The position numbers and the translations under genes were made by a program. The notes under the pieces were generated by a model. That model was not told the DNA's origin. It did no database searches and saw nothing but the letters and a program-made list of their open reading frames with translations. 64,000 bases of DNA from Diaphorobacter ruginosibacter (GTDB taxonomy: Bacteria > Pseudomonadota > Gammaproteobacteria > Burkholderiales > Burkholderiaceae_C), in NCBI RefSeq assembly GCF_014395975.1, contig NZ_CP060714.1, positions 1,674,001-1,738,000 of the forward strand, in the 5' to 3' direction. The number at the start of each line of letters is the position of its first letter. The first letter of the stretch is position 1. Shown here piece after piece: positions 50,255 to 58,933 of this stretch.

Positions 50255-50845
50255 TTATTGCAGCCTGCAGACCTCATCGAAATCGAGCCGGGGCAGGCGG
50301 TCGAACAGCTTGCTTGTGTCGCCATGCCCCAGGCCGCACAGGAAGTTGGTGCGCACCGAGGTGCCGCTCCAGAAGGTGCCGTCGACGCCCTTCGCATCGA
50401 AGCCCGACATGGGGCCGCAGTCGAGCCCCACGGCACGCGCCGCCAGCATCAGGTAGGCCGCCTGCAGGCTGGCGTTGCGGAACGCCGTGTCCTGCCGGTG
50501 TGCTGCCTTTTCAGGCCCTTCGAAGGTTCCGGCAAAGCCCGGGTTGTGCGGAAACAGGCGTGGCAGTGCGCGATGGAACTCGCTGTCGTAGCCCACGATC
50601 GCGGTCACCGGTGCCTGCCGAACCTTGTCCACGTTGCCGGGCGAGATCCATGGCAGCAGCTTGTCCCGCCCGTCGGGGGTGCGCACGAAGATCACCCGCA
50701 TCGGGCAACTGTTGCCCGAGGTGGGGCCCCAGCGCGCCAGTTCGTAGATGGAGCGCAACTGCGCATCCGTGACCGGCCGATCAAGCCAGCCGTTCTGCGA
50801 CCGGGCGCTGCGGAACAGGGTGTCGAGGGCGTGGCTGTCGAGCAT
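50255..50845 (-). CDS. nitroreductase-family protein (RutE/HadB-like)
   Basis: 196 residues from ATG 50845 (MLDSHALDTLFRSARSQNGWLDRPVTDAQL). YELARWGPTSGNSCPMRVIFV, AYLMLAARAVGLDCGPMSGFD and NFLCGLGHGD fit the FMN-dependent malonic-semialdehyde reductase (RutE) branch. Lacking the other rut genes, its substrate here is probably an aldehyde or enone from the local pathway. It lies 10 bases after the DapA-like gene and shares its transcript. Confidence 0.88.
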   Translation of the reverse strand: MLDSHALDTLFRSARSQNGWLDRPVTDAQLRSIYELARWGPTSGNSCPMRVIFVRTPDGRDKLLPWISPGNVDKVRQAPVTAIVGYDSEFHRALPRLFPHNPGFAGTFEGPEKAAHRQDTAFRNASLQAAYLMLAARAVGLDCGPMSGFDAKGVDGTFWSGTSVRTNFLCGLGHGDTSKLFDRLPRLDFDEVCRLQ

Positions 50846-50855
50846 GGCCCCGTCC

Positions 50856-51749
50856 TCAGGCTTGCGCCGCGATGCGCTCGACCACTTCCGACAGCTTCTC
50901 GCGCACGGCAGGAGGCAGCGCGGCGATCGGCGCGCGCGTTGGTCCGGCGCTGCGGCCCACGAGCTGCATGGCCTCCTTGATGACCACGGGGAAGGAGCCC
51001 CAGGCCCAGGCGGCGCGCAATGGCGCGAAGATGTTGGAGATGCGCAGTGCTTCTTCATGGTGCCCCGCGCGCAGCGCGTCGTACATGCGGACCATGAGTT
51101 CAGGGAACACGTTGGCGGCGGGCGAGATCGTTCCCTGCGCGCCGTGGAGCATCATCGCCAGCGCAATGGTGTCGCGGCCCGAGAACAGAAGGGCGGGGCG
51201 GGGAGCGAGCAGTTGATACTCGATCGACTGTGTGAGATCCCCGCTCGAATCCTTCATGCCCACGATGTTGTCCTGCCGGCGCATGCACTCGGCCAGCGTT
51301 GCCGCGGTCACGTTCACCGAGGTGCGTGGAGGATTGTTGTAGAGCATCACGGGCGCCGTGGTGGCTTGCGCCACGGCCGTGAAGTGTTCCACCAGCTCGC
51401 TTTGCGTGGGTTGAACGAAGTAGGGCGTGATGACCAGGGCCAGATCCACTCCCATCGACTGGGCCGCGGACGTGATTTCAATGGCCTGGCGCGTGGTCGC
51501 CGCGCCGGTGCCGGCATAGAGCGGCACGCGACCGTTGATGGCATCCATGGAGATCTCGAGCAGGCGGATGTGCTCTCTGGCCGAGAGCGCGAAAAACTCG
51601 CCCTGGCTGCCGGCGACCGAAATCCCATGCACGCCGGCCGATAGGTACTCATCAATGAGCGTGCGCACGCGCGGCTCGTCCAGCTCGAAGTCCTTGGTGA
51701 ACGGCGTGGCCATGGCGGGGATCACGCCGTGAAATTTTCCTGGGTTCAT
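50856..51749 (-). CDS. DapA/NAL-family class I aldolase
   Basis: 297 residues. HGVIPAMATPFTKDFELDE, SVAGSQGEFFALSAREHI, YNNPPRTSVNV (with the YxxP proton relay) and the Schiff-base lysine Lys166 in GMKDSSGD. GSQGEF instead of GTTGE at the substrate loop shows it is not dihydrodipicolinate synthase but another pyruvate-dependent aldolase or dehydratase. Its place beside an FAH-fold hydrolase and VOC proteins suggests cleavage of a ring-fission product. Confidence 0.88.
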   Translation of the reverse strand: MNPGKFHGVIPAMATPFTKDFELDEPRVRTLIDEYLSAGVHGISVAGSQGEFFALSAREHIRLLEISMDAINGRVPLYAGTGAATTRQAIEITSAAQSMGVDLALVITPYFVQPTQSELVEHFTAVAQATTAPVMLYNNPPRTSVNVTAATLAECMRRQDNIVGMKDSSGDLTQSIEYQLLAPRPALLFSGRDTIALAMMLHGAQGTISPAANVFPELMVRMYDALRAGHHEEALRISNIFAPLRAAWAWGSFPVVIKEAMQLVGRSAGPTRAPIAALPPAVREKLSEVVERIAAQA

Positions 51750-51780
51750 GTTGTGTGTCTCTTTCTCGAGCCGTGGCGGC

Positions 51781-52569
51781 CTATTCCACGCCCATGATCT
51801 GGCCCAGCTGCACCACGTACTGGCCGAAGCGCACCTGTTCCTTGGTCAACCGGGGGTCACGGGGGCGTGGCAGGTCGATGTTGATTTCCTGGATGATTTT
51901 TCCGGGCCGCTCCGACATCACCAGCACGCGGTCCGACAGCAGCACGGCCTCGGCAATGCTGTGCGTGATGAGCACCACGGTCTGGCGCATTTCCTGCCAG
52001 ATGCGCAGCAACTCCACGTTGAGCTGATCGCGCGTGAGTGCGTCCAGAGCGCCGAAGGGTTCGTCCAGCAGCAGTACCTTGGGGCGCGTGATCAGGATCT
52101 GCCCGAGCGCAGCCCGCTGGCGCATGCCGCCCGAGAGCTGATGCGGATGGCTCTTGCGGAATTTCTCCAGCTTGAGGATCGGCAGCAGCTGGTCGATGCG
52201 CTCATCGATCTCCCGTTTGGGCATGCGGCGCACTTCCGCGGCGAGGCGCATGTTGGCCTCGACGGTCTCCCAGGGCAGCATGTTGTGCGTCTGGAAGACC
52301 ACGCCCACGTCCTCGCTCACGCCGTTGCTGCGCTTGCCGAGGATCTGCAGGTCGCCTCCGGCGTCGGACTCGTACAGCCCGGCAATCACGCGCAGCAGCG
52401 TGCTCTTGCCGCAGCCGCTCGGGCCGAGGATGGAGACGAACTCGCCGCGCTCGATGGCGAAGTCCACATGGTCGAGCGCGAGCATGCCGGAGCCGAAGGT
52501 CTTGCCGACGCCCCGGGCCTCGATGGCGATGTCCCGGGCCGGGGCCTGCGATGGCGTCAACGCAGCCAT
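51781..52569 (-). CDS. ABC transporter ATPase (SsuB/TauB/NrtD type)
   Basis: 262 residues from ATG 52569; an in-frame GTG at 52584 overlaps the previous stop. Walker A GPSGCGKST, signature LSGGMRQRAALG, Walker B LLLDEPFGALD and H-loop THSIAEAV are complete. The subfamily energises import of sulfonates, nitrate or aromatic acids with a TauA-like binding protein. Its permease is two genes upstream, separated from it by a VOC gene. Confidence 0.94.
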   Translation of the reverse strand: MAALTPSQAPARDIAIEARGVGKTFGSGMLALDHVDFAIERGEFVSILGPSGCGKSTLLRVIAGLYESDAGGDLQILGKRSNGVSEDVGVVFQTHNMLPWETVEANMRLAAEVRRMPKREIDERIDQLLPILKLEKFRKSHPHQLSGGMRQRAALGQILITRPKVLLLDEPFGALDALTRDQLNVELLRIWQEMRQTVVLITHSIAEAVLLSDRVLVMSERPGKIIQEINIDLPRPRDPRLTKEQVRFGQYVVQLGQIMGVE

Positions 52570-52580
52570 GAGTGCCGGTC

Positions 52581-52982
52581 TCACTTCTTCGCTCCGACCC
52601 AGCCGCCTTCCGAGATGTCGAACACGATGCCGTGCTGGTCGCGGAACTTCATCTCGTAGTACAGGCTCTTCTTGTCGTGCGGGAGGTCCATGAAGAAGGT
52701 GCCTCCGTTCTCCTCGATGCGCTTGCGCTGCTCTTCCAGGTCATCGCACCAGAAGCCGAAATGGTGCGTGCCGATCCAGTCCTTGCCGCGCTCGAGGCCC
52801 GCGGCCTCGTCGGTCTTGTAGTTCAGAAGCGCGAGGCAGACCGTGCCGTCGGACAGGTACACGCCTTCCGCGATCGGAGAATGCGTGGGCTCGATGATCT
52901 CCATGTCGAAGACCTTGCTGTAGAACTCTGCCGCGGCTTGCGGATCGGGTACGGCGAGGGCAATGTGACGCAGTTTGGCCAT
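52581..52982 (-). CDS. VOC-family lyase/dioxygenase-like protein inside the ABC operon
   Basis: 133 residues (MAKLRHIALAVPDPQAAAEFYSKVF). Putative metal positions in RHIALAVPD, GTHHFGFWCDD and a C-terminal GIVFDISEGG; the last ligand position is Asp-like rather than a clear Glu. It sits between the ABC permease and ATPase genes and is probably co-transcribed, which points to action on the imported compound or its first product. Activity unassigned. Confidence 0.85.
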   Translation of the reverse strand: MAKLRHIALAVPDPQAAAEFYSKVFDMEIIEPTHSPIAEGVYLSDGTVCLALLNYKTDEAAGLERGKDWIGTHHFGFWCDDLEEQRKRIEENGGTFFMDLPHDKKSLYYEMKFRDQHGIVFDISEGGWVGAKK

Positions 52983-53057
52983 GATGTCTGTCTCCTGTTG
53001 GAAATGGAAAATCGAAAAAGGTTGTCGGTTGGTTGAACGATGGCGGGAAAGGCTGCC

Positions 53058-53825
53058 CTACAGCCCGCGCCACCAGACGCGCTTGGCGGCGAGCTCCACC
53101 ACCGCATACAGTGTTCCCGCCACGACCGAGATGACGATGAGTGCTGCGAACAGGTAGTCGGTGCGTGCATTCGCGTTGGCTTCGAGGATGAGGTGGCCGA
53201 GGCCGTGCTCGGAGCCCACGAACTCACCGACGATGGCGCCGATCACGGCCAGCGGCATCGCGGCGCGGCAGCCGTCCATGATGGAAGGCATGGCGGCCGG
53301 GACGAGCAGCTTCCGGAAGGTCATGCCGGGCGGCGCGCCGATGGCCCTGAAATGCTCGATCAGATGGGCCGGGGTTCCGGCGAGTCCGCCCAATGTGGCA
53401 ACGGTGACGGGAAAGAAGGCGAACAGGAAGGCCATGAGCACCTTCGACGTGTCCCCGTAGCCGAACCAGATCACCATGAGGGGCGCCAGCGCGATCTTGG
53501 GCAGGCCCTGGAAGACCACCACGAGCGGGTAGAGGGCACGCTTGGCCAGCGGAATCGCATAGATCAGGAGGCCGAGCAGAACACCGCCCACCACGGCGAG
53601 AACGAAGCCCGCCAGCACCTCCTTGATCGTGACCCAGGACTCGCTGAGCAGTGCCACGCGGTTGGTCCACAGGCTCTCCAGGACCTGGCTCAACGGGGGC
53701 AGCAGATAGGGTTTGATGGAAAACCAGTTGACCGACTGCTGCCACAACACGGCCAGGATCACGGCCAGGATGAGAGGATCGATCAACTGCCGCCACGAAC
53801 GCGTGGCGAAAGAACTTGTATTCAC
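53058..53825 (-). CDS. ABC transporter permease (SsuC/TauC type)
   Basis: 255 residues from GTG 53825, chosen because GGAGA lies 7-11 bases upstream and no suitable ATG exists. About six membrane segments; the EAA loop reads HFRAIGAPPGMTFRKLLVPAAMPSIMDG, the ATPase contact site. Works with the ATPase at 51781 and the binding protein at 54457. Confidence 0.92.
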   Translation of the reverse strand: MNTSSFATRSWRQLIDPLILAVILAVLWQQSVNWFSIKPYLLPPLSQVLESLWTNRVALLSESWVTIKEVLAGFVLAVVGGVLLGLLIYAIPLAKRALYPLVVVFQGLPKIALAPLMVIWFGYGDTSKVLMAFLFAFFPVTVATLGGLAGTPAHLIEHFRAIGAPPGMTFRKLLVPAAMPSIMDGCRAAMPLAVIGAIVGEFVGSEHGLGHLILEANANARTDYLFAALIVISVVAGTLYAVVELAAKRVWWRGL

Positions 53826-53905
53826 GGCAATGTCTCCGATGAATGAATGTTGGATGCACCCTTGGTTTTTCTGTGGTGCGTCGATGCCGGTTCCGCGATG
53901 GGCCG

Positions 53906-54442
53906 TCAGGACTGCCCGGAAGGTCCCCAGTCCGGCGGTGGAACCACGAATTTCTCGAATTCCCACTGGTCGAATGCCTTGAGATCGTTGTCCCAGACGC
54001 GCGCCCTGTGCGGAGTCTGCTCGGTGACCTGGACCATGTCGGCGTAGAACTCGCAGTAGTTGCCATCCGGGTCCTTGAAGACCAGGAACAGGTTCTCTCC
54101 CGGGCCGTGCTTGCCGATGCCGCGCACGATCTCCACGCCGTTTTCCTGCAGGAAGCGCGCAGCCTCCTCGATCTCCTGCAGTGATTCCAGCCGGTACGCG
54201 AAGTGCTCCAGCCCTGGCCGCGCGGGCCGGTAGGTGTCCTCGAACAGAGGGCTGCCTGCGGGTATCTGCGCCAGGCCCAGATCGTGGTGATCGTCCGAGC
54301 AGCGAAGGAATGCCATCTGGTCGGCGATGTAGTCGGAGACGGTCAAGCCGACTATGTCGGTGTAGAAGCGCACCGAGGCCTGCAGGTCTCTGACGTTGAG
54401 AACCAGATGCCCTATGCGCTGGGGGTTGGGTCGTCGTGCCAT
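53906..54442 (-). CDS. VOC-family extradiol-dioxygenase-like protein
   Basis: 178 residues from ATG 54442, chosen because AAGGAG precedes it by 9 bases; an ATG at 54460 overlaps the binding-protein stop (ATGA) and is possible by coupling. Ligand-like positions: His in RIGHLVLNVRDL, His in GLEHFAYRL and Glu in GNYCEFYADM, the 2-His-1-Glu set of type I extradiol dioxygenases. The length is near that of single-module 2,3-dihydroxybiphenyl-type enzymes. Second VOC protein within this ABC operon. Confidence 0.87.
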   Translation of the reverse strand: MARRPNPQRIGHLVLNVRDLQASVRFYTDIVGLTVSDYIADQMAFLRCSDDHHDLGLAQIPAGSPLFEDTYRPARPGLEHFAYRLESLQEIEEAARFLQENGVEIVRGIGKHGPGENLFLVFKDPDGNYCEFYADMVQVTEQTPHRARVWDNDLKAFDQWEFEKFVVPPPDWGPSGQS

Positions 54443-54456
54443 TTCACGCAACTCCT

Positions 54457-55479
54457 TCATGGCTTGAGCAGTGCGTCGCTGTAGACATCCTGCGCCTTGA
54501 TCTTGCCGTTCAGGTTGAATGCGCTGTCGATGAACTGCACGGTCTTGAGCATGCGGTCCTCGCGCAGGAATCCCAGTCCCTTGTCCTTCACCTGGGCGTC
54601 GATGATCAGGTCGTTGATGTCCTTGATCTGATTCAGCGCCACGTTGCGGTCCGTCGTGGGGAAGGCCCGGACGATGAGATCGGCCGCCTTTTCGGGATTT
54701 GCCAGTGCGTAGTCATAGCCCTGGTACGAGGCCTTGAGGAACTTGCGCAACGCGTCGGGCCGCTTCTTGATGGTCTCGTCGCTGACAGCAAAGCCGCTGC
54801 CGTAGGCATCGAGGCCGAAGTCGCTGTATTCGATCCAGCCGAGCTTGACGCCCGCGTCGTTGGCCTGCTTCTGCGTGACCACGCGGTTGCTGGCCCGCCA
54901 GCATTCGGCCAGGTCGATCTTTCCCTCGATCAGCGAGGCATCGACGACGGCCGGATCCATGCGCATCAGGCGCACGTTGTTCTTGGGCAGGCCGTTGCGC
55001 TCCAGCCAGACCGGCAGCACGTTGTGCACGACCGAACCTGATCCGCCACCGAGCAGCAGGCCCTTGAGATCGGCCGGTGTCTTGGGGTTGTAGCGCTTGG
55101 TGTCGAAGCAGATGCCGGCGGGCCAGCGCGTGTTGATGGCTCCGATCAGGCGGATGTGCCCTCCATTGGCACGGTTGAGCATGACGCTGACCGGGTCCAC
55201 GTAGCCGATGTCGAATTGGCCCTGGTCCACTTCGTTGGCTGTGCGGTTGCCGCCGTAGCCGCGCACGATGTTCACCTCGAGATCGGCGCTCTTGAAGTAG
55301 CCCAGCTGCTGGGCCACGATCACGCCCACAGAGCTTCCCTGGGGCAGCCAGGCCATGTTGTAGCTCAGCTTCTCCAGCGCCAGGGCGCATTGGGCGCTTG
55401 CCGCGAGTGCACAGATTCCCAGCATTCTGGCCGCGCTCAAGGCCTTGTTCCGTGCCGCTTGTTTCCATTGGGTTCGCAT
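54457..55479 (-). CDS. ABC transporter substrate-binding protein (SsuA/TauA/NMT1-like)
   Basis: 340 residues from ATG 55479 after AAGGAGACAAC. Signal peptide ends SAQCALALEK. LSYNMAWLPQGSSVGVIVAQQLGYFKSADLEVNIVRG is the start of the mature NMT1/SsuA-like fold; GGNRTANEVDQGQFDIGYVDP follows. The family binds sulfonates, pyrimidine precursors or aromatic carboxylates. Part of the FAH-ABC-VOC operon. Confidence 0.9.
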   Translation of the reverse strand: MRTQWKQAARNKALSAARMLGICALAASAQCALALEKLSYNMAWLPQGSSVGVIVAQQLGYFKSADLEVNIVRGYGGNRTANEVDQGQFDIGYVDPVSVMLNRANGGHIRLIGAINTRWPAGICFDTKRYNPKTPADLKGLLLGGGSGSVVHNVLPVWLERNGLPKNNVRLMRMDPAVVDASLIEGKIDLAECWRASNRVVTQKQANDAGVKLGWIEYSDFGLDAYGSGFAVSDETIKKRPDALRKFLKASYQGYDYALANPEKAADLIVRAFPTTDRNVALNQIKDINDLIIDAQVKDKGLGFLREDRMLKTVQFIDSAFNLNGKIKAQDVYSDALLKP

Positions 55480-55526
55480 GTTGTCTCCTTGATGTTCTTG
55501 TGGATGCATCGAACGCCGCGGACGGG

Positions 55527-56465
55527 CTAGATCGCTTCCGCGCGGACCTGGTTGGCGAGTTCGCCGATCCCCTCGATGGAAGCGAGCATGCGGTCCCCAT
55601 CCTTGAGGAAGACGCCGCGCCCCATGCCGACGCCGGTCGGCGTGCCGGTGGCGATCACGTCGCCAGGCTCGAGCGTCACGATGGTGGAGAGGTAGGCGAT
55701 CTGCTCGCGCACCGTCCAGATCATGGTGGCGGCGCTGTCGTCCTGCATGGTTTCACCATTCACGTCGAGGCGCATGCGTACCGACTGCGGGTCGGGAATC
55801 TGCGACGCGGGAACCAGCCAGGGACCGAATGGCGCGAACGTGTCATGGCACTTGCCCTGGAACCAGTCGTGCTTGAACGGGTAGTCGGTACGCAGGTTCA
55901 GGTCGCGCGCCGTGACGTCGTTGAGGATGGTGTAGTACGCCACGCAGTCGAGAGCGTCTTCCACACTGACGCGGCGGCAACGCTTGCCGATCACGGCGGC
56001 GAGTTCGACCTCCCAGTCCAGCTTGGCGGTTTCGGGGGGCATCAGCACCGTGCCGCCCGGGCCGATGACGGTATTGGAGAGCTTCAGGAACATGTAGGGC
56101 TTGCTCTCGGACTTGGCCGCGAGCACCGTGCCCATCTCGTTGGCGTGCTTGGCGTAGTTCGATGCGGCGCAGAACATGTGCTGCGGCACGTAGGGCGCCT
56201 GAAGGTGCGCAGAGCCTTCAGCGACCGGGTCGACCTTGCGCGTCTGCGCCAGGGTCCGGGCCTGTGCAGCCACGCCTTCGAGCCAGCGCTGGCCGTTCTT
56301 GCCGTCCTTCACGATGGCTTCGACGCCGCCCTCCAGGTAGGCCAGCGGCACCGGCTCCAACCCCGCCTGCTGCATTGCGCGCAGATCGTAGAGCTGCTGG
56401 TCCAGCACCAGTGCCGGTGCGCAGCCCTGTTTACCTGCATAGGTGGCCAATGCGATCCCTGTCAT
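55527..56465 (-). CDS. fumarylacetoacetate hydrolase-family protein
   Basis: 312 residues from ATG 56465 after AAGGAGACATTC. FCAASNYAKHANEMG, KLDWEVELAAVIGKRCRRV with the metal-binding ExE, YTILNDVTARDLN and TGTPTGVGMGRGVFLKDGD are FAH-domain hallmarks. Members hydrolyse or isomerise acylpyruvates and ring-cleavage products. First gene of the operon, divergent from GntR; together with a VOC dioxygenase and an aldolase it suggests a meta-type aromatic pathway. Confidence 0.92.
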   Translation of the reverse strand: MTGIALATYAGKQGCAPALVLDQQLYDLRAMQQAGLEPVPLAYLEGGVEAIVKDGKNGQRWLEGVAAQARTLAQTRKVDPVAEGSAHLQAPYVPQHMFCAASNYAKHANEMGTVLAAKSESKPYMFLKLSNTVIGPGGTVLMPPETAKLDWEVELAAVIGKRCRRVSVEDALDCVAYYTILNDVTARDLNLRTDYPFKHDWFQGKCHDTFAPFGPWLVPASQIPDPQSVRMRLDVNGETMQDDSAATMIWTVREQIAYLSTIVTLEPGDVIATGTPTGVGMGRGVFLKDGDRMLASIEGIGELANQVRAEAI

Positions 56466-56834
56466 GAATGTCTCCTTGCTCAATGGTTAGAAAAATGTGT
56501 TGAGCGGATTGTGGATTCTTTTTTTTAAAATTGCACTCAATTCTTTCAAAAAGAGCTCAATAAAGGGTAAGTACTGATCCGGGAAAGGGGTGAGTGGGTT
56601 GTCTTGACGCTTCGTCGGCGCGGAGATGTTTCGCGGTCAGGGGCGTCAGGCCGGTGAAAACTTCACGCCAAACAATGGTTCGGAAAACGCACGGGCGGTG
56701 GTGAGGGCGGGAGAAGCAAAAAATTCCATGCAATTTCTCGTTCAAAGGGTGATACTTTTGCGAAGAAACATAAAATGCACTCAAAATCTGAATTTTGTGC
56801 ACATTAGGGAAGCACAGTCGCCACAGGTGTCCAC
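56466..56834. other. divergent intergenic region FAH-GntR
   Basis: About 370 A+T-rich bases with no gene. It carries two TGCACTCAA elements near the two gene starts (annotated separately). Confidence 0.6.
56532..56801. promoter_or_regulatory. paired GntR-type operator elements
   Basis: TGCACTCAA occurs at 56532-56540 (67 bases from the FAH start) and at 56776-56784 (51 bases from the GntR start). The second is part of a 26-bp palindrome: TGCAC (56776-56780) with GTGCA (56797-56801), and AAAAT with ATTTT inside. Confidence 0.65.
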
Positions 56835-57485
56835 ATGAGCAGCACTGCAGGAAAAACTCTCTCTCAGACCATCTCCGAGCAATTGGCGGAAGAGATCGTC
56901 ATGCACAAGTTCAGCCCCGGCGAGCGGCTGGACGAGCAGTCGATTGCCACGCGCTTCAATGTGTCCCGCAGCCCGGTTCGCGATGCCCTGCAGCACCTGG
57001 CATCGACCAAGCTGGTGGAATATCTGCCGCGCAGAGGCTTTTCGGTCGCGGCCGTGGACTCGTCGGAGCTCAGCGGGCTCTTTGAGGCAGCGGGCGAGGT
57101 GGAGGCCTTGTGCGCCAAGCTGTGCGCCCTGCGCGCGGCGCTGTCGGAGCAAAAGCAGATCGAGTACCTGCATCTGCAGGCCATGGACGCGAAGAACCGG
57201 GGCGACGAGAAGGCCTATGCCCAGTTGAACGAAGAATTTCACGCCCAGATCCACGCGGGTGCCCACAACCGTACGCTGGAGGAAATCGCCAGGACGTTGC
57301 GCCAGCGGCTGGCACCGTTTCGCTCCAGGGTGTTCTTCGTGACGGAAAACCGGCTCGCCCACTCGAATGACGAGCATGGAAAGATCGTGGACGCCATCAT
57401 GGCGCGCGACGGTGCCGCCGCGGCCCGGGCCATGAGCGAGCATGCCGCCAACTCAACGATGAATGCGCTTCAGCATCTGAGATAA
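56835..57485 (+). CDS. GntR-family regulator, FCD-domain subclass
   Basis: 216 residues. HTH: SPGERLDEQSIATRFNVSRSPVRDALQHLASTKLVEYLPRRGFSV; the C-terminal all-helical FCD domain has LNEEFHAQIHAGAHN and HSNDEHGKIVDAIMARD with His residues that usually bind a metal and a carboxylate effector. It probably represses the divergent FAH-ABC operon and possibly itself. Confidence 0.93.
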   Translation: MSSTAGKTLSQTISEQLAEEIVMHKFSPGERLDEQSIATRFNVSRSPVRDALQHLASTKLVEYLPRRGFSVAAVDSSELSGLFEAAGEVEALCAKLCALRAALSEQKQIEYLHLQAMDAKNRGDEKAYAQLNEEFHAQIHAGAHNRTLEEIARTLRQRLAPFRSRVFFVTENRLAHSNDEHGKIVDAIMARDGAAAARAMSEHAANSTMNALQHLR

Positions 57486-57565
57486 CGGGATGCGACCCAG
57501 CCCCGGGGCTGCCGGGCCTGGCGAAGCATCTTGCACCGGGCCCATCCGGTACTGCGGCGAGTCGT

Positions 57566-58219
57566 TCACAGGGTCAGGGCAGCACCCGTCATTGCCTGCA
57601 GCGTCTCGAACGTCATGCCTTCGATCATCGAGCGCACCACGAGCCCGCGGGGTGTCACGTCGATCACCGCGCAGTCGGTGTAGATACGGTCCACCACGCC
57701 CGCGCCGGTCAGCGGATAGGTGCATTGCTCGACGATCTTGGGTTGGCCGTCCTTGGTGGTGTGCTCCATCACCACGATGACCTGCCTGGCTCCTGCCACG
57801 AGGTCCATCGCGCCGCCCACGGCGGGGATGGCATCGGGCGCGCCCGTGTCCCAGTTGGCCAGATCACCGTTGCCCGCGACCTGGAATGCCCCGAGCACCG
57901 ACACGTCGATGTGGCCGCCGCGCATCATCGCAAACGACATGCTGTGGTCGCAGATCGATGCGCCGGGGAGCAGGGAAACGGGCTCCTTGCTGGCGTTCAG
58001 CAGGCTGGGATCGACGGTGCCGTCGGCGGGCCCCGGCCCCATGCCGAGGATGCCGTTCTCGCTGTGAAGGATCACGTCGCGGTCCTTGGGCAGGCACTTG
58101 GAGATCAGCGTCGGAATGCCGATGCCCAGGTTCACGTAACTGCCGTCGGGAATGTCGTTGGCGACGCGCGCGGCCATTTCCTCGCGGGTGAGTCGCTTGA
58201 AGGGTGGGGTGGTGGTCAT
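57566..58219 (-). CDS. 3-oxoacid CoA-transferase subunit B
   Basis: 217 residues from ATG 58219. The catalytic glutamate is Glu54 in HSENGILGMGP; GSYVNLGIGIPTL and GGHIDVSVLGAFQVAGNGDLANW match PcaJ/ScoB/AtoA-type B subunits. ATGA overlap with subunit A. The A/B pair moves CoA from succinyl-CoA or acetyl-CoA to an acid; the acceptor is not identifiable. Last gene of the carboxylase operon. Confidence 0.94.
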   Translation of the reverse strand: MTTTPPFKRLTREEMAARVANDIPDGSYVNLGIGIPTLISKCLPKDRDVILHSENGILGMGPGPADGTVDPSLLNASKEPVSLLPGASICDHSMSFAMMRGGHIDVSVLGAFQVAGNGDLANWDTGAPDAIPAVGGAMDLVAGARQVIVVMEHTTKDGQPKIVEQCTYPLTGAGVVDRIYTDCAVIDVTPRGLVVRSMIEGMTFETLQAMTGAALTL

Positions 58220-58905
58220 GGCTGTGCTGCTTTCACCTGGACGACACGCTGAACGAAGATGCCGGGCGTCATCACATTCTGGGGCTCGAAGGCGCCGAGC
58301 GGAACGATCTCGTCGACCTGCGCCACGGCCGTCTTCGATGCCATGCACATCACGGGGCCGAAGTTGCGCTCGGCGTTGCGGAACATGAGGTTGCCCCAGG
58401 GATCCGCGCTTTGCGCCTTCACGAAAGCGAAGTCGCCGTGCAGCGGGTTTTCCAGCACGTAGCCCACGCCGTCGATCACCCGTGTCTCCTTGCCCTTGGC
58501 CAGCGTGGTGCCGTAGGCCGTGGGCGTGAAGAACGGGCCGAGTCCCGAGCCGGCGGCGCGCATGCGCTCGGCCATGGTGCCTTGCGGCACGCATTCGAGC
58601 TCGATCCTGCCGGTGCGATACCACTCGGCAAATGCCTCGGCATTGGGAACCTTGGGGTTGGAGTTGCGCGCGAACGAGCACACCATGCGGCGGACGCGGC
58701 CCGCCTCGATCAACTGGCTCAGGCCATATTTGCCGTTGCCCGCGTTGTTGTTGACGATGGTGAGCTCCCGCGCACCCTGGTCGAGCAGGGCGCAGACAAG
58801 CTCGGTCGGCACGCCGGAGATCCCGAAACCGCCGATCATGATGACCGCTCCATCCTGCACATCGCGCACGGCCTGCTGCACCGATTCCACGACCTTGTTC
58901 AGCAT
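58216..58905 (-). CDS. 3-oxoacid CoA-transferase subunit A
   Basis: 229 residues from ATG 58905 after AAGGAG. GAVIMIGGFGISGVPTELVCAL, NNAGNGKYGLSQLI and ECVPQGTMAERMRAAGSGLGPFFTPTAYG (split) are canonical for PcaI/ScoA-type A subunits, with the CoA-binding glycine loop. Overlaps subunit B by 4 bases and follows the thiolase-like gene by 28 bases. Confidence 0.94.
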   Translation of the reverse strand: MLNKVVESVQQAVRDVQDGAVIMIGGFGISGVPTELVCALLDQGARELTIVNNNAGNGKYGLSQLIEAGRVRRMVCSFARNSNPKVPNAEAFAEWYRTGRIELECVPQGTMAERMRAAGSGLGPFFTPTAYGTTLAKGKETRVIDGVGYVLENPLHGDFAFVKAQSADPWGNLMFRNAERNFGPVMCMASKTAVAQVDEIVPLGAFEPQNVMTPGIFVQRVVQVKAAQP

Positions 58906-58933
58906 GGGAGGACTCCTTGGAGGGGACCACGCG

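Noticed and set aside
57498..57511. CAGCCCCGGGGCTG as a terminator between convergent GntR and CoA-transferase genes
   Set aside because: A loopless palindrome with no T tract on either strand; termination cannot be claimed.
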